This document shows positions 27,222 through 35,713 of a stretch of 64,000 nucleotides of DNA, piece after piece. The number at the start of each line of letters is the position of its first letter. The stretch's first letter is position 1. The translations under genes and the position numbers were made by a program. The notes under the pieces were generated by a model. That model made no database searches and was not told where the DNA came from. It worked only from the letters and a program-made list of their open reading frames with translations. This DNA is from Bacillota bacterium. Lineage in GTDB: Bacteria > Bacteroidota > Bacteroidia > Bacteroidales > Bacteroidaceae. The stretch covers positions 1-64,000 of the forward strand of contig JAMPFD010000007.1 of assembly GCA_023664625.1 (NCBI GenBank), read 5' to 3'.

Positions 27222-27625
27222 ATGGATACATTTCTGTCCGTTCTCAATTGCCTTTGAATGCCCGGAGACCATGTCTTCCGTGGAAAACGGTTCAGGCAAA
27301 GGGGTGGCAAAAAAAACGACGGCTCTTGGTGTGTGCTTATATCTTGCTGATATATAGTGAAATAGTGGTAATGGTGAACGTTGCGCCATAACTTTGTGAT
27401 GTTTGGTTTTTCAAAAGGTAACGATTCGGCATGTAAAAGGTAAGGTTTTACATGGTAAAGTATAACCTTTTAGAGTATAAAAGGTTATACTTTATATTTT
27501 AATTGTTTTTCCATTGATTATCTTCCGTTGCACACTCAATAAAGCGTGTGCGCATTTTTACTGTCATTATACTTAATATAACTTAAATAGGAAGAATATT
27601 CAAGTATCCTTTCTCCTATAATCTA
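27222..27625. other. Intergenic region without a gene
   Basis: No credible ORF. Holds the third 22-bp-phased array at 27413-27500 and, at its right end, the promoter box of the next operon. Confidence 0.55.
27413..27500. repeat. 22-bp-phased palindrome array, copy 3
   Basis: Cores at 27418 (GTAACG), 27440 (GTAAGG), 27462 (ATAACC) and 27484 (GTTATA): sequence has drifted but the 22-bp step is exact. TGTAAAAG or TATAAAAG precedes the cores, as in copy 1. Confidence 0.72.
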
Positions 27626-27633
27626 TACCTTTG
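27626..27633 (+). promoter_or_regulatory. -7 promoter box of the oxidoreductase operon
   Basis: TACCTTTG, about 120 bp before the first gene. Confidence 0.55.
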
Positions 27634-27752
27634 CATCGTGCCGCCTTGGTAAAGAATCAGGTTTCGGTATGCGAGGCATACATGTCCTGATCGGTATTCG
27701 TCCGGTAAGCCCCTGCTGCCGATGGAAGAAAGAAATACAGAATGTCACTACA

Positions 27753-27932
27753 ATGAATGCAGAAGAATGGTATATGGAAGGAAACCGCCGCAGACAGTGT
27801 CAGGACTGGCAAGGAGCGATGAACTGTTATCAGGAGGCAATCGAACTCGACAGTTCATCACCTGCTGTCCATGCACGTCAGATGCTTGCGGACATAATAG
27901 AGTTCTATAATAAAGACATGTACAATCCGTGA
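27753..27932 (+). CDS. Small TPR-like protein
   Basis: 59 residues from the ATG at 27753; the longer in-frame extension upstream is judged non-coding. The centre, EEWYMEGNRRRQCQDW then QGAMNCYQEAIELDSSSPA, is a single tetratricopeptide-type repeat, usually a protein-binding surface. It starts an operon with the ferredoxin and three 2-oxoacid oxidoreductase subunits, so it may help assemble or tether that complex, but this is inference from position only. Confidence 0.75.
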   Translation: MNAEEWYMEGNRRRQCQDWQGAMNCYQEAIELDSSSPAVHARQMLADIIEFYNKDMYNP

Positions 27933-27973
27933 TAGTAACGTCACGTCAGAAAAATCAAAAACAAGAACAGCAA

Positions 27974-28201
27974 ATGAGTAAAATCATCGGTGCCATAGAA
28001 GTGAACAAGGACAGATGCAAGGGCTGTGCGTTATGTATGGCAGCCTGTCCGAAAGGAGTTATAGCCATGGCGAGAAAAGTCAATGCCAGCGGTTATCAGT
28101 ATGCGGAAGCAATCAGTGATGACTGTATCGGCTGTGCTTCTTGCGGTATAGTCTGCCCTGACGGATGCATAACGGTTTACAGAAAGAAACTGGAGGATTG
28201 A
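27974..28201 (+). CDS. 2-oxoacid:ferredoxin oxidoreductase, 4Fe-4S subunit
   Basis: 75 residues with two complete CxxCxxCxxxCP motifs (CKGCALCMAACPKG and CIGCASCGIVCPDG), the double-cluster ferredoxin fold of the delta subunit of VOR/KOR enzymes. It passes electrons from the thiamine-diphosphate site to free ferredoxin. The start at 27974 avoids a basic N-terminal extension. Only 4 bp separate it from the alpha-subunit gene. Confidence 0.93.
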   Translation: MSKIIGAIEVNKDRCKGCALCMAACPKGVIAMARKVNASGYQYAEAISDDCIGCASCGIVCPDGCITVYRKKLED

Positions 28202-28205
28202 GATT

Positions 28206-29336
28206 ATGGCAATGGATAAAAAAATGACAGAAGGGGAGGTTATGCTCCTGAAAGGCAACGAGGCTATAGCCCATGCGGCAATACGCTGCGGCGTGGACGG
28301 TTTCTTCGGATATCCGATAACTCCCCAAAGTGAGATTATAGAGACACTTTCCGTTCTCAAGCCGTGGGAGACTACAGGAATGGTGGTCGTACAGGCAGAG
28401 TCGGAGACCTCCTCTATAAATATGGTCTATGGTGCCGCAGGGGCGGGTAAGCGTGCCTTTACTTCTTCCTCATCACCCGGCATAGCCCTTATGCAGGAAG
28501 GCATATCCTACATGGCGGGATGTGAAATTCCCGGAGTGGTGATAAATATTTCGCGTGGCGGTCCCGGTCTTGGAACCATCCAGCCGTCACAGGCAGACTA
28601 TACGCAAGTGACCCGCGGAGGCGGCAACGGTGACTATAAGTGCATAGTCCTCGCACCGTCAACGGTTCAGGAAATGGCGGATTTCGTGCCGCTTATCTTT
28701 GACCTGGCTTTCAAATACCGCTGTGTCGGCATTATTCTCAGTGACGGCGTAATCGGACAGATGATGGAAAAATGCATTCTCCCTCCTTATCAGCCACGCC
28801 GTACGGATGAAGAAATTTGCGAACTTTGTCCTTGGGCATCGACAGGCAGGGTAAACGGAAGACAGCCCAACATCATCACGTCCCTTGAACTGACTCCTGA
28901 ACTGATGGAGGAGCGTAACATTAAAATGCAGGAGAAATACAGGACAATTCAGGAATTGGAGACGCGCTATGACACATATATGATTGATGACGCTGAGTAT
29001 GTCATCACAGCCTTTGGCATTTCCGCGCGCCTTGCCGTAACGGCCATTGATGAAATGCGCGGAGAAGGCATCAAGGTAGGATTGTTCCGTCCGATAACGC
29101 TGTGGCCGTATCCGTATAAGGAACTTGAGGCTCTTGGCTTAAAGAAGACTGCCGGAGGAGAGAATCTCGTGAAAGGCATCTTGTGCGTGGAAATGAATGC
29201 CGGCCAGATGATTGAGGATGTGCGTCTTGCAGTCCATGACACTATTCCTGTAAGGCATTTCGGCCGTATGGGCGGAGCGATAGCGGAGCCGAATGAGATT
29301 GTCGGTGCTTTGAAAGATTGGATACCGGCTCTTTAA
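28206..29336 (+). CDS. vorB: 2-oxoacid:ferredoxin oxidoreductase alpha subunit (VorB type)
   Basis: 376 residues. Pyrimidine-binding domain of a pyruvate:ferredoxin-oxidoreductase-like enzyme: FFGYPITPQSEIIE near residue 35, QAESETSSINMVYGAAGAGKRAFTSSSSPG (motif ESETSSINMVYGAA) and the C-terminal domain II with FRPITLWPYP. The order ferredoxin-alpha-beta-gamma is that of the four-subunit VOR/KOR class. Bacteroides homologues are annotated as 3-methyl-2-oxobutanoate dehydrogenase subunit VorB, but oxidation of 2-oxoglutarate is equally possible. Confidence 0.92.
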   Translation: MAMDKKMTEGEVMLLKGNEAIAHAAIRCGVDGFFGYPITPQSEIIETLSVLKPWETTGMVVVQAESETSSINMVYGAAGAGKRAFTSSSSPGIALMQEGISYMAGCEIPGVVINISRGGPGLGTIQPSQADYTQVTRGGGNGDYKCIVLAPSTVQEMADFVPLIFDLAFKYRCVGIILSDGVIGQMMEKCILPPYQPRRTDEEICELCPWASTGRVNGRQPNIITSLELTPELMEERNIKMQEKYRTIQELETRYDTYMIDDAEYVITAFGISARLAVTAIDEMRGEGIKVGLFRPITLWPYPYKELEALGLKKTAGGENLVKGILCVEMNAGQMIEDVRLAVHDTIPVRHFGRMGGAIAEPNEIVGALKDWIPAL

Positions 29337-29382
29337 TGGCGTGTAAAGAATTGCAGGACAGGAATAAAATAAAAACGGAAAG

Positions 29383-30132
29383 ATGATGAATTCTGAAAAT
29401 ATTGTATATCAGAAGCCGGCACTGCTGAATGACACTCCCATGCACTATTGCCCGGGATGTTCCCACGGTGTTGTGCACAAGTTGATTGCTGAGGTGATAG
29501 AGGAGATGCGTATGGAAGAAAAAGCCATAGGTGTCAGTCCTGTGGGCTGTGCCGTATTTGCATACAGGTATCTTGACATAGACTGGCAGGAGGCTGCCCA
29601 CGGACGTGCTCCTGCTGTTGCCACGGCAATAAAGCGGTTATGGAACGACCGCCTTGTATTCACTTATCAGGGGGACGGCGATCTCGCGTGCATCGGAACG
29701 GCGGAGACCATCCATGCGCTCAACCGTGGTGAGAACATCACGATAATATTCATAAACAATGCCATTTACGGTATGACAGGAGGTCAGATGGCTCCCACCA
29801 CCTTGGTCGGGCAGAAGACATCGACATGTCCTTACGGACGTGATCCCGAGATGCACGGCTATCCGCTTCGGATAACAGAAATGGCTGCAACACTTGACGG
29901 AACCTGCTATGTCAGCCGCCAGTCCGTCGACACGGTCCCGGCGATACGTAAGGCAAAGGCAGCCATACGCAAGGCGTTTGAAGCCTCAATGGCCGGTAAG
30001 GGCTCTTCGCTGGTGGAGATTGTATCAACCTGCAACAGCGGATGGAAGATGTCTCCGGCGAAAGCAAACGAGTGGATGGCTGAGAATATGTTCCCGTTTT
30101 ATCCGAAGGGAGACCTTAAGGACAGGACGTAA
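29383..30132 (+). CDS. 2-oxoacid:ferredoxin oxidoreductase beta subunit (TPP-binding)
   Basis: 249 residues. HYCPGCSHGVVHKL at the N terminus, then the thiamine-diphosphate motif YQGDGDLACIGTAETIHALNRGENI (GDGD...N) and IFINNAIYGMTGGQM. The CPGC pair is typical for beta subunits lacking their own cluster. It binds the cofactor and forms the active site with VorB. Start codons at 29383 and 29386 are both possible. Confidence 0.93.
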   Translation: MMNSENIVYQKPALLNDTPMHYCPGCSHGVVHKLIAEVIEEMRMEEKAIGVSPVGCAVFAYRYLDIDWQEAAHGRAPAVATAIKRLWNDRLVFTYQGDGDLACIGTAETIHALNRGENITIIFINNAIYGMTGGQMAPTTLVGQKTSTCPYGRDPEMHGYPLRITEMAATLDGTCYVSRQSVDTVPAIRKAKAAIRKAFEASMAGKGSSLVEIVSTCNSGWKMSPAKANEWMAENMFPFYPKGDLKDRT

Positions 30133-30159
30133 TCCTTCAGAAATATAAAAGACGAAAGC

Positions 30160-30696
30160 ATGAAAACAGAAATCATTATATCAGGTTTTGGAGGTCAGGG
30201 TGTCCTTTCCATGGGAAAGATACTTGCCTATTCCGGACTTATGGAGGGAAAGGAAGTCACGTGGATGCCGGCATACGGTCCGGAACAGCGTGGCGGTACG
30301 GCAAATGTCACGGTGGTTATCTCGGACAAGCAGGTCGCGTCACCTATATTGAGCCATTATGATATAGCAATAGTGCTTAACCAACCGTCGTTGGACAAGT
30401 TCCTTCCGCGTGTAAATCCTGGTGGCATACTTATCTATGACAGTTTCGGAGTTATCAATCCTCCTGTGCGTGACGACATAAGGATTTATCGTATAGATGC
30501 CATGGACAAGGCTGCTGAACTTAAGAACTCCAAGGTGTTTAACATGATTGTTTTAGGAGGATTGCTGAAAGTCGCACCTGTCGTTACGCTTGAAGGATTG
30601 GAAAAGGCTTTGTATAAGACCCTTCCGGAACGCCATCATAACCTTATTCCGCTTAACATGCAGGCTGTTGAGGAGGGAATGGACATCATAGGATGA
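30160..30696 (+). CDS. 2-oxoacid:ferredoxin oxidoreductase gamma subunit
   Basis: 178 residues. IISGFGGQGVLSMGKILAYSG at the N terminus and MPAYGPEQRGGTANVTVVIS are standard gamma-domain motifs, used for binding coenzyme A in the large PFOR family. Last gene of the operon; the complex decarboxylates a 2-oxoacid to the acyl-CoA with reduction of ferredoxin, or runs in reverse for amino-acid synthesis. Confidence 0.93.
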   Translation: MKTEIIISGFGGQGVLSMGKILAYSGLMEGKEVTWMPAYGPEQRGGTANVTVVISDKQVASPILSHYDIAIVLNQPSLDKFLPRVNPGGILIYDSFGVINPPVRDDIRIYRIDAMDKAAELKNSKVFNMIVLGGLLKVAPVVTLEGLEKALYKTLPERHHNLIPLNMQAVEEGMDIIG

Positions 30697-30919
30697 GACA
30701 GTGCTGTAGGAATGGCGTGAAGTGTTTGTGCCGCAGTGTATGTACAGTCTGCTGTTCAAAAGTTTGTCTGTATGCTTCCTTTGAACAAAGAACCACTTTA
30801 TTGTAACGATGTTAAATTGATGTCTTACAGATGGTTAAGTAAAGCGTGTGTGAATGGACTTCGGGAATAATGCCGTCTTTTTTCGCAGGGCAGGAGACTG
30901 TCTGTATGGTAAAATATAT

Positions 30920-30960
30920 AAAGTCACAGAGTCAGACAACTGACCCTGTGACTTTTATTG
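30920..30960 (+). terminator. Rho-independent terminator of the oxidoreductase operon
   Basis: Two stacked stems, AAAGTCACAG / CTGTGACTTTT and inner GTCAG / CTGAC, then TTTATTG. Lies about 220 bp after the last gene; nothing else was found in 30697-30919. Confidence 0.82.
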
Positions 30961-31082
30961 TGGATGTATTCCATCTGCTTATGGTCAATGTTATGGTGTG
31001 CAGGCTCTTGATTGGTTGCTATGGACATGATGTACCATAGAGGAAAAATTGTATTTCTTTTGCCTGTTCCATGAAAATATTG

Positions 31083-31090
31083 TAATTTTG
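31083..31090 (+). promoter_or_regulatory. -7 promoter box of the serine dehydratase gene
   Basis: TAATTTTG, 24 bp before the ATG at 31115. Confidence 0.55.
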
Positions 31091-31114
31091 CACCATGAAA
31101 AAAGAAAGTAACAG

Positions 31115-32308
31115 ATGAAGAGCATAAGAGAACTTTACCGCATAGGGCTCGGTCCTTCGAGCAGTCATACGATGGGGCCGCATAAGGCTGCAGAGATATT
31201 TGTCCGTCGTAATCCCGGCGCCTCACGCACAGAGGTGACGCTTTACGGAAGCCTTGCTGCAACAGGGAAAGGGCATTTGACGGACAGGGCATTGAAGAGT
31301 GCACTGCCGGAAATGGAAATTGTATGGGAGCCTAAGGTATTTCTTCCTTTTCATCCGAATGGCATGGAGTTCCGTGCCTATGGTGATGACGGCAGTCTCA
31401 CGGACAGATGGAGGGTTTATAGTGTAGGAGGCGGTGAACTGAAGGAAGAGAATGAACAGGTGGATGCCGTGGAGGTATATGACCGGCGGACAATGACCGA
31501 GATACTGAAATACTGTGAATGGAGCGGTAAAGGCTATTGGGAGTATGTTGAAGAGTGTGAGGGAAAGGAAATTTGGGACTATCTCCGTGAGGTCTGGAGT
31601 GTTATGAAAGCCGCTGTGGAACGCGGTATTGATGCGGAGGGTGTTCTGCCGGGGCCGTTGCATCTTAGCAGGAAAGCACCTCAGTATTACATAAAGGCTA
31701 CAGGTTACCGTGACAGTCTGAAATCCCGCGGTCTTGTCTTTGCCTACGCCCTTGCCGTCAGCGAGGAGAATGCCTCAGGCGGTCAGATTGTTACCGCGCC
31801 CACCTGTGGCTCTTGTGGTGTGTTGCCTGGTGTGCTGTACCATTTGTGGAAAAGCAAGGATTTCAGTGAGGCGCGTATCCTCCGTGCCATTGCCACTGCC
31901 GGACTTTTTGGCAATGTCGTGAAGCATAATGCATCCATCAGTGGTGCGGAGGTCGGCTGTCAGGGTGAGGTCGGTGTGGCCTGTGCCATGGCTTCCGCCG
32001 CTGTCAGCCAGCTGTTTGGAGGTTCTCCTGCACAGATAGAGTATTCGGCGGAGATGGGATTGGAGCATCATCTCGGTATGACTTGTGATCCGGTCTGCGG
32101 CATGGTGCAGATTCCGTGCATAGAACGTAACGCATTTGCCGCTGCGAGAGCTTTGGATTCCAATGTCTTTTCGGCATTTTCTGATGGCACGCATAGGGTA
32201 TCGTTTGACAAGGTCGTGGAAGTCATGAAGCAGACGGGACATGATCTGCCGTCTCTGTATAAAGAGACGGCAGAGGGAGGTCTTGCCAAGGATTTCCGTC
32301 AGATGTAA
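31115..32308 (+). CDS. sdaA: L-serine ammonia-lyase, single-chain iron-sulfur type
   Basis: 397 residues. Beta domain at the N terminus with LGPSSSHTMGPHKAA, alpha domain with GQIVTAPTCGSCGVLPGVLY and the cluster-binding cysteines in GCQGEVGVACAM and MTCDPVCGMVQIPC. These Cys residues hold the 4Fe-4S cluster used to deaminate serine to pyruvate and ammonia; the enzyme is oxygen-labile. It is shorter than the 450-residue E. coli enzyme but both domains are complete. Together with the threonine dehydratase it points to use of hydroxy-amino acids. Confidence 0.93.
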   Translation: MKSIRELYRIGLGPSSSHTMGPHKAAEIFVRRNPGASRTEVTLYGSLAATGKGHLTDRALKSALPEMEIVWEPKVFLPFHPNGMEFRAYGDDGSLTDRWRVYSVGGGELKEENEQVDAVEVYDRRTMTEILKYCEWSGKGYWEYVEECEGKEIWDYLREVWSVMKAAVERGIDAEGVLPGPLHLSRKAPQYYIKATGYRDSLKSRGLVFAYALAVSEENASGGQIVTAPTCGSCGVLPGVLYHLWKSKDFSEARILRAIATAGLFGNVVKHNASISGAEVGCQGEVGVACAMASAAVSQLFGGSPAQIEYSAEMGLEHHLGMTCDPVCGMVQIPCIERNAFAAARALDSNVFSAFSDGTHRVSFDKVVEVMKQTGHDLPSLYKETAEGGLAKDFRQM

Positions 32309-32600
32309 GTGACTGAAGGCCTTGCCTTTTGTCAGATGTCCTTGATTGTGAGCCTTCTGACTGCCAGCGTAGGAAAGATGGATAATGTTATATATGCAAG
32401 TTTCTACGGCCTGTTAGCCGTGAAAGTTTTCATTAAAACTAATAGGCATGCACTGCTGTAGTTGATTTCTGTTATGAGCATGGGATATTGTGCATGAGTA
32501 TATGTGTATCTGGGGGACTGAAACTTTAGGCTTGCGGATATGTTGATGAATGATTTATGTTAAGAGATAAGGCCGTCATAGATATTTTTCACAGAAAATA
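32309..32600. other. Intergenic region, nothing seen
   Basis: No ORF or strong hairpin recognised between sdaA and the promoter at 32601. Confidence 0.5.
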
Positions 32601-32632
32601 TTGCAGAGTTATCAGAAATGTATGTACCTTTG
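32601..32632 (+). promoter_or_regulatory. Promoter of the 32-codon gene
   Basis: TTG at 32601-32603, 21-bp spacer, -7 box TACCTTTG at 32625-32632. The leader of about 90 nt has a small hairpin GCCGGC-gtga-GCCGG around 32663-32676. Confidence 0.7.
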
Positions 32633-32727
32633 CACCATAATTAAGTGTCAAAGATACACATTGCCGGCGTGAGCCGGTGTACAATAGGTATTTATATTTA
32701 GGATAACAAATTAAATTAGTATTGATT

Positions 32728-32826
32728 ATGACAACATTTATGGTAGCTACATGCGCTGTTTATGCAGTCGCAGTTTACAACATCTACAAGGTAGTGAAAA
32801 CAGTTAACGGCATGCGCAGAGGTTAA
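32728..32826 (+). CDS. Small membrane protein (32 aa), hypothetical
   Basis: MTTFMVATCAVYAVAVYNIY is a single hydrophobic span, followed by a positively charged tail (KVVKTVNGMRRG), so the C terminus should face the cytoplasm. It is framed by a full Bacteroidetes promoter and a perfect rho-independent terminator, which makes a dedicated one-gene transcript very likely. No family recognised. Possible roles include a small subunit or modulator of a membrane complex; nothing in the neighbours says which. Confidence 0.72.
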   Translation: MTTFMVATCAVYAVAVYNIYKVVKTVNGMRRG

Positions 32827-32856
32827 TTCCCGGCATACTAAGTATTTTAATATTAA

Positions 32857-32900
32857 AAATGTCCGTACATCATTGAAACGATGTGCGGACATTTCTTTTT
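32857..32900 (+). terminator. Rho-independent terminator of the 32-codon gene
   Basis: 15-bp stem AAATGTCCGTACATC / GATGTGCGGACATTT with one mismatch, 8-nt loop, then CTTTTTC. Confidence 0.88.
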
Positions 32901-32962
32901 CACAGGGCATCCATATATATATATGTATTAAAAGGCGGTTCAAAGCTTGGATGAATGTTGGA

Positions 32963-35650
32963 TTATACTCCGCACATCTGGCGGAACGGACAGTATTTGC
33001 AGCGTGATTTGTCAGGAGTTGGTATGTATTCTCTGTTGATGTCTCTTATTTCCGCAATCAGTTTGGCGAGGGAAGAGACATATTCAGATTCCAGATCTTT
33101 TATATCCTTGATCGGATTGTCTGCAATTTTGAGAATAGGGGAGTAGCCTTCGCGCCTTGTTTTCTGAACAAACATCAATGCGGGTGACACTGGAAAGCCA
33201 TTTGGGTTTATGTCTGCTGAGTTTCGCACGATGATGCTGTAGAGCATTGTCTGTAGATAATAGTCTGAGTGACGTGATATGTTGGCAGGGTCGAAAATGT
33301 CCTCTACGCAACTCATGTCTCCCTGCTCCTTGAATCCGGTCTTGTAGTCCACGACGCGTATAGTATAGCCTTGCCGTTCGTTGCCGACGATATCAAGGCG
33401 GTCGATATATCCTCCTATGGTGACAAGTGTATTTCCTATGACAAGAGGTGCTGACACTTTTATTTCCAGACCTGCAATGCGGAATGGTGTGTTTTGCAGG
33501 TCATGGCGCAGGAGATCTTTCAACAGGCGTATTATTACGCGTCTGTTTATGATTTGTATGCCGGTGTATCGTTCCGTCTCCTCTCCTTGTTGCTTCATGA
33601 ACAGTTCTTCGCGGAATGCTGTGTCGACATACCGCGCAATTTTTCCATCGTCACTCAGCGTGCGTTTCAGGATGTCGGCATGGATGTATCCGTCCTTGTC
33701 CATCATATCCTTGTATGCCAGTTCGGAAGCGTAGTGGAATATGTTGCCGAAGATTCTGTTGTCCAGCTCATCGATGTCGTCACTGTCCTGTTCACGTAAC
33801 TTGAGCACCTGCTCGTAGTAGTATCTTACTTGACAGCGTAAATAAGAGGAAAGTGATGACGGTGAGATATAGGATGCTGTGTCTGACTCTGTGGATGGGG
33901 AAGCCTTGGCAATGGCTTTGGGTGTGACGGTATTGTTATCTTGCCCTGTCTGTAATGAAATCCGGCGTATAGGAATGTCCGTTTCTGCCATAAGCTGTAG
34001 CATGAAGCGTGACATCTCGCCTGTATTTATGCCTTCCGTAGAGGAGTTATATGCAAGTGTTACGTCTGTGGTACGTTGGAGAAGGCGATGGAAATAGTAT
34101 TCGTAAATACCTACTTTATTCTCTACGGTCGTCATGCCGTATGCTTTGCGTACTGTATGTGGAATAAAGGAAGAGTCATTTACTCCCTTAGGCATGTTGC
34201 CTTCGTTGCATGACAGCAACAGTACATGGTCGAAGTCAAGACAACGGGTTTCAAGGACTCCCATAATCTGAATTCCTTCTATAGGTTCGCCGTGATAAGG
34301 AACTGTAGTACTGCTGATTATCTGTGTCAGCAGACGGCGGTATGTAACGATGTCAATAATGAGTGTCCCGTCAGTGATAAGTGTCAGCAGTCGTTGCAGT
34401 ATTTGGTATATACGAAAGAAACTTTCCTTGTCAAGGGCATTGGCAGAGCTGCCGTCTTGTGCAACCAGCTTGATGATGTCCTGCAGATAAACGGTGAGTT
34501 TGGCATTATTGCTTATCTCGTCATATCCCTCTATGAATATATCGTCTATGTTGTGGTAAATCTGTTGGCAGTGTTCTTCTCTGATATACCTTATAAACGG
34601 ATGTCCGTCAACTTTCCGTGCATATCGCTTGTTGAAGCGTCCAGCTTCAGGCAGTCTGCCGGCTGTCTGCAAGTCTATGAGCATCTGTAGGAGGGATACT
34701 GCTGGCGATTGTGAGAGGGGGAAGCCGGTCGTGATGTTCACTTTGTCGACACAGTCCGGCAGGGAACGTATGATTGTCTGTAACAGATGTTCGTCGGCCA
34801 TGACGATAGCTGTCTTTGCCCCGTCCTTGTAACGGTCATTTTCCAACAGCCAGTCATGGACGTAGCGTGCCTGAAGTGTTTCTGTCGGTGCAGAAATATA
34901 TGTGACATTCTTCGGCGGAACTTCCTTGTCATCCCGGCGGAATGTTGCTTTTCCGGCGAGGCTTATACGTTCAAAGATGCGTTGTTCAACTTTCTGGGTC
35001 CAGTTGAATCCGCAGAAATAATATGCGTCATAGTCAAATGTGAGTTCTTTAGTTTCGGCAACATCACGATAAAGCATTCCTTCATAAGCCAGTCCGTCGT
35101 TACGCAGTTCCTCACGGAATGTAGTGTATATCTCATAGAGACGGCTCCATAGATGCATGAATTTCTCACGCATCTTTGATGTGTTGTCATCTGTGAAGTT
35201 CTTAAAGAATGTCTTTAGGGTTTCACGTTGGGAATCAGAAAGATATTCATCGTTGTCCAGCTGGTGAAGGTCCGTTATGACTTGGAAGACTTTTTCTGCA
35301 TCAGCCATATTCTTGTCAAGGTCGTCAAAGTCGGCAAGGAGCAGCTGTCCCCATCCGTAAAAACGGTCTAGAGTTTCATTGTTATAACCTGTTACGCTTT
35401 GAAAAACGGTGTGTAGACGACAGATTAACAATATCTGGTCGGCAACTTCGAGGCCACTGTAGCTACGGAACAGTTCTGATATTGTTATGTGAGCAGGAGA
35501 CCATATTGGTGTTCCGTTGCCAAGTCGTGCCAGTGCCTCATTGAGGAACAATGCTGCACGTTTATTTGGAAAGACTACTGCAACCTTGGAGAGATCGTTT
35601 CCGAACCGGTTGTAGAGTTCTTGTGCAAGTTCTTCTATATATGTCTGCAT
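32963..35650 (-). CDS. addB: ATP-dependent exonuclease subunit AddB-like, PD-(D/E)XK nuclease
   Basis: 895 residues. The N-terminal half is a degenerate SF1 helicase (VAVVFPNKRAALFLNEALARL). The C-terminal nuclease domain begins at SPSSLSSYLRCQVRYYYEQ, contains the catalytic VVDYKTG, and ends CKYCPFRQMCGV. One Cys before and three Cys after the nuclease core match the 4Fe-4S clamp of AddB proteins. With AddA it resects double-strand breaks for RecA loading. Encoded 63 bp after addA on the same strand. Confidence 0.88.
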   Translation of the reverse strand: MQTYIEELAQELYNRFGNDLSKVAVVFPNKRAALFLNEALARLGNGTPIWSPAHITISELFRSYSGLEVADQILLICRLHTVFQSVTGYNNETLDRFYGWGQLLLADFDDLDKNMADAEKVFQVITDLHQLDNDEYLSDSQRETLKTFFKNFTDDNTSKMREKFMHLWSRLYEIYTTFREELRNDGLAYEGMLYRDVAETKELTFDYDAYYFCGFNWTQKVEQRIFERISLAGKATFRRDDKEVPPKNVTYISAPTETLQARYVHDWLLENDRYKDGAKTAIVMADEHLLQTIIRSLPDCVDKVNITTGFPLSQSPAVSLLQMLIDLQTAGRLPEAGRFNKRYARKVDGHPFIRYIREEHCQQIYHNIDDIFIEGYDEISNNAKLTVYLQDIIKLVAQDGSSANALDKESFFRIYQILQRLLTLITDGTLIIDIVTYRRLLTQIISSTTVPYHGEPIEGIQIMGVLETRCLDFDHVLLLSCNEGNMPKGVNDSSFIPHTVRKAYGMTTVENKVGIYEYYFHRLLQRTTDVTLAYNSSTEGINTGEMSRFMLQLMAETDIPIRRISLQTGQDNNTVTPKAIAKASPSTESDTASYISPSSLSSYLRCQVRYYYEQVLKLREQDSDDIDELDNRIFGNIFHYASELAYKDMMDKDGYIHADILKRTLSDDGKIARYVDTAFREELFMKQQGEETERYTGIQIINRRVIIRLLKDLLRHDLQNTPFRIAGLEIKVSAPLVIGNTLVTIGGYIDRLDIVGNERQGYTIRVVDYKTGFKEQGDMSCVEDIFDPANISRHSDYYLQTMLYSIIVRNSADINPNGFPVSPALMFVQKTRREGYSPILKIADNPIKDIKDLESEYVSSLAKLIAEIRDINREYIPTPDKSRCKYCPFRQMCGV

Positions 35651-35713
35651 AATGTTTTAATATTTCTTTGCTTAGTATTGGCGGATAAATTCCCGTCCAT
35701 TGTCATTCTCATC

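Noticed and set aside
27198..27389. 63-codon minus-strand ORF near the ridA terminator
   Set aside because: Low-complexity translation, overlaps the terminator region, no domain.
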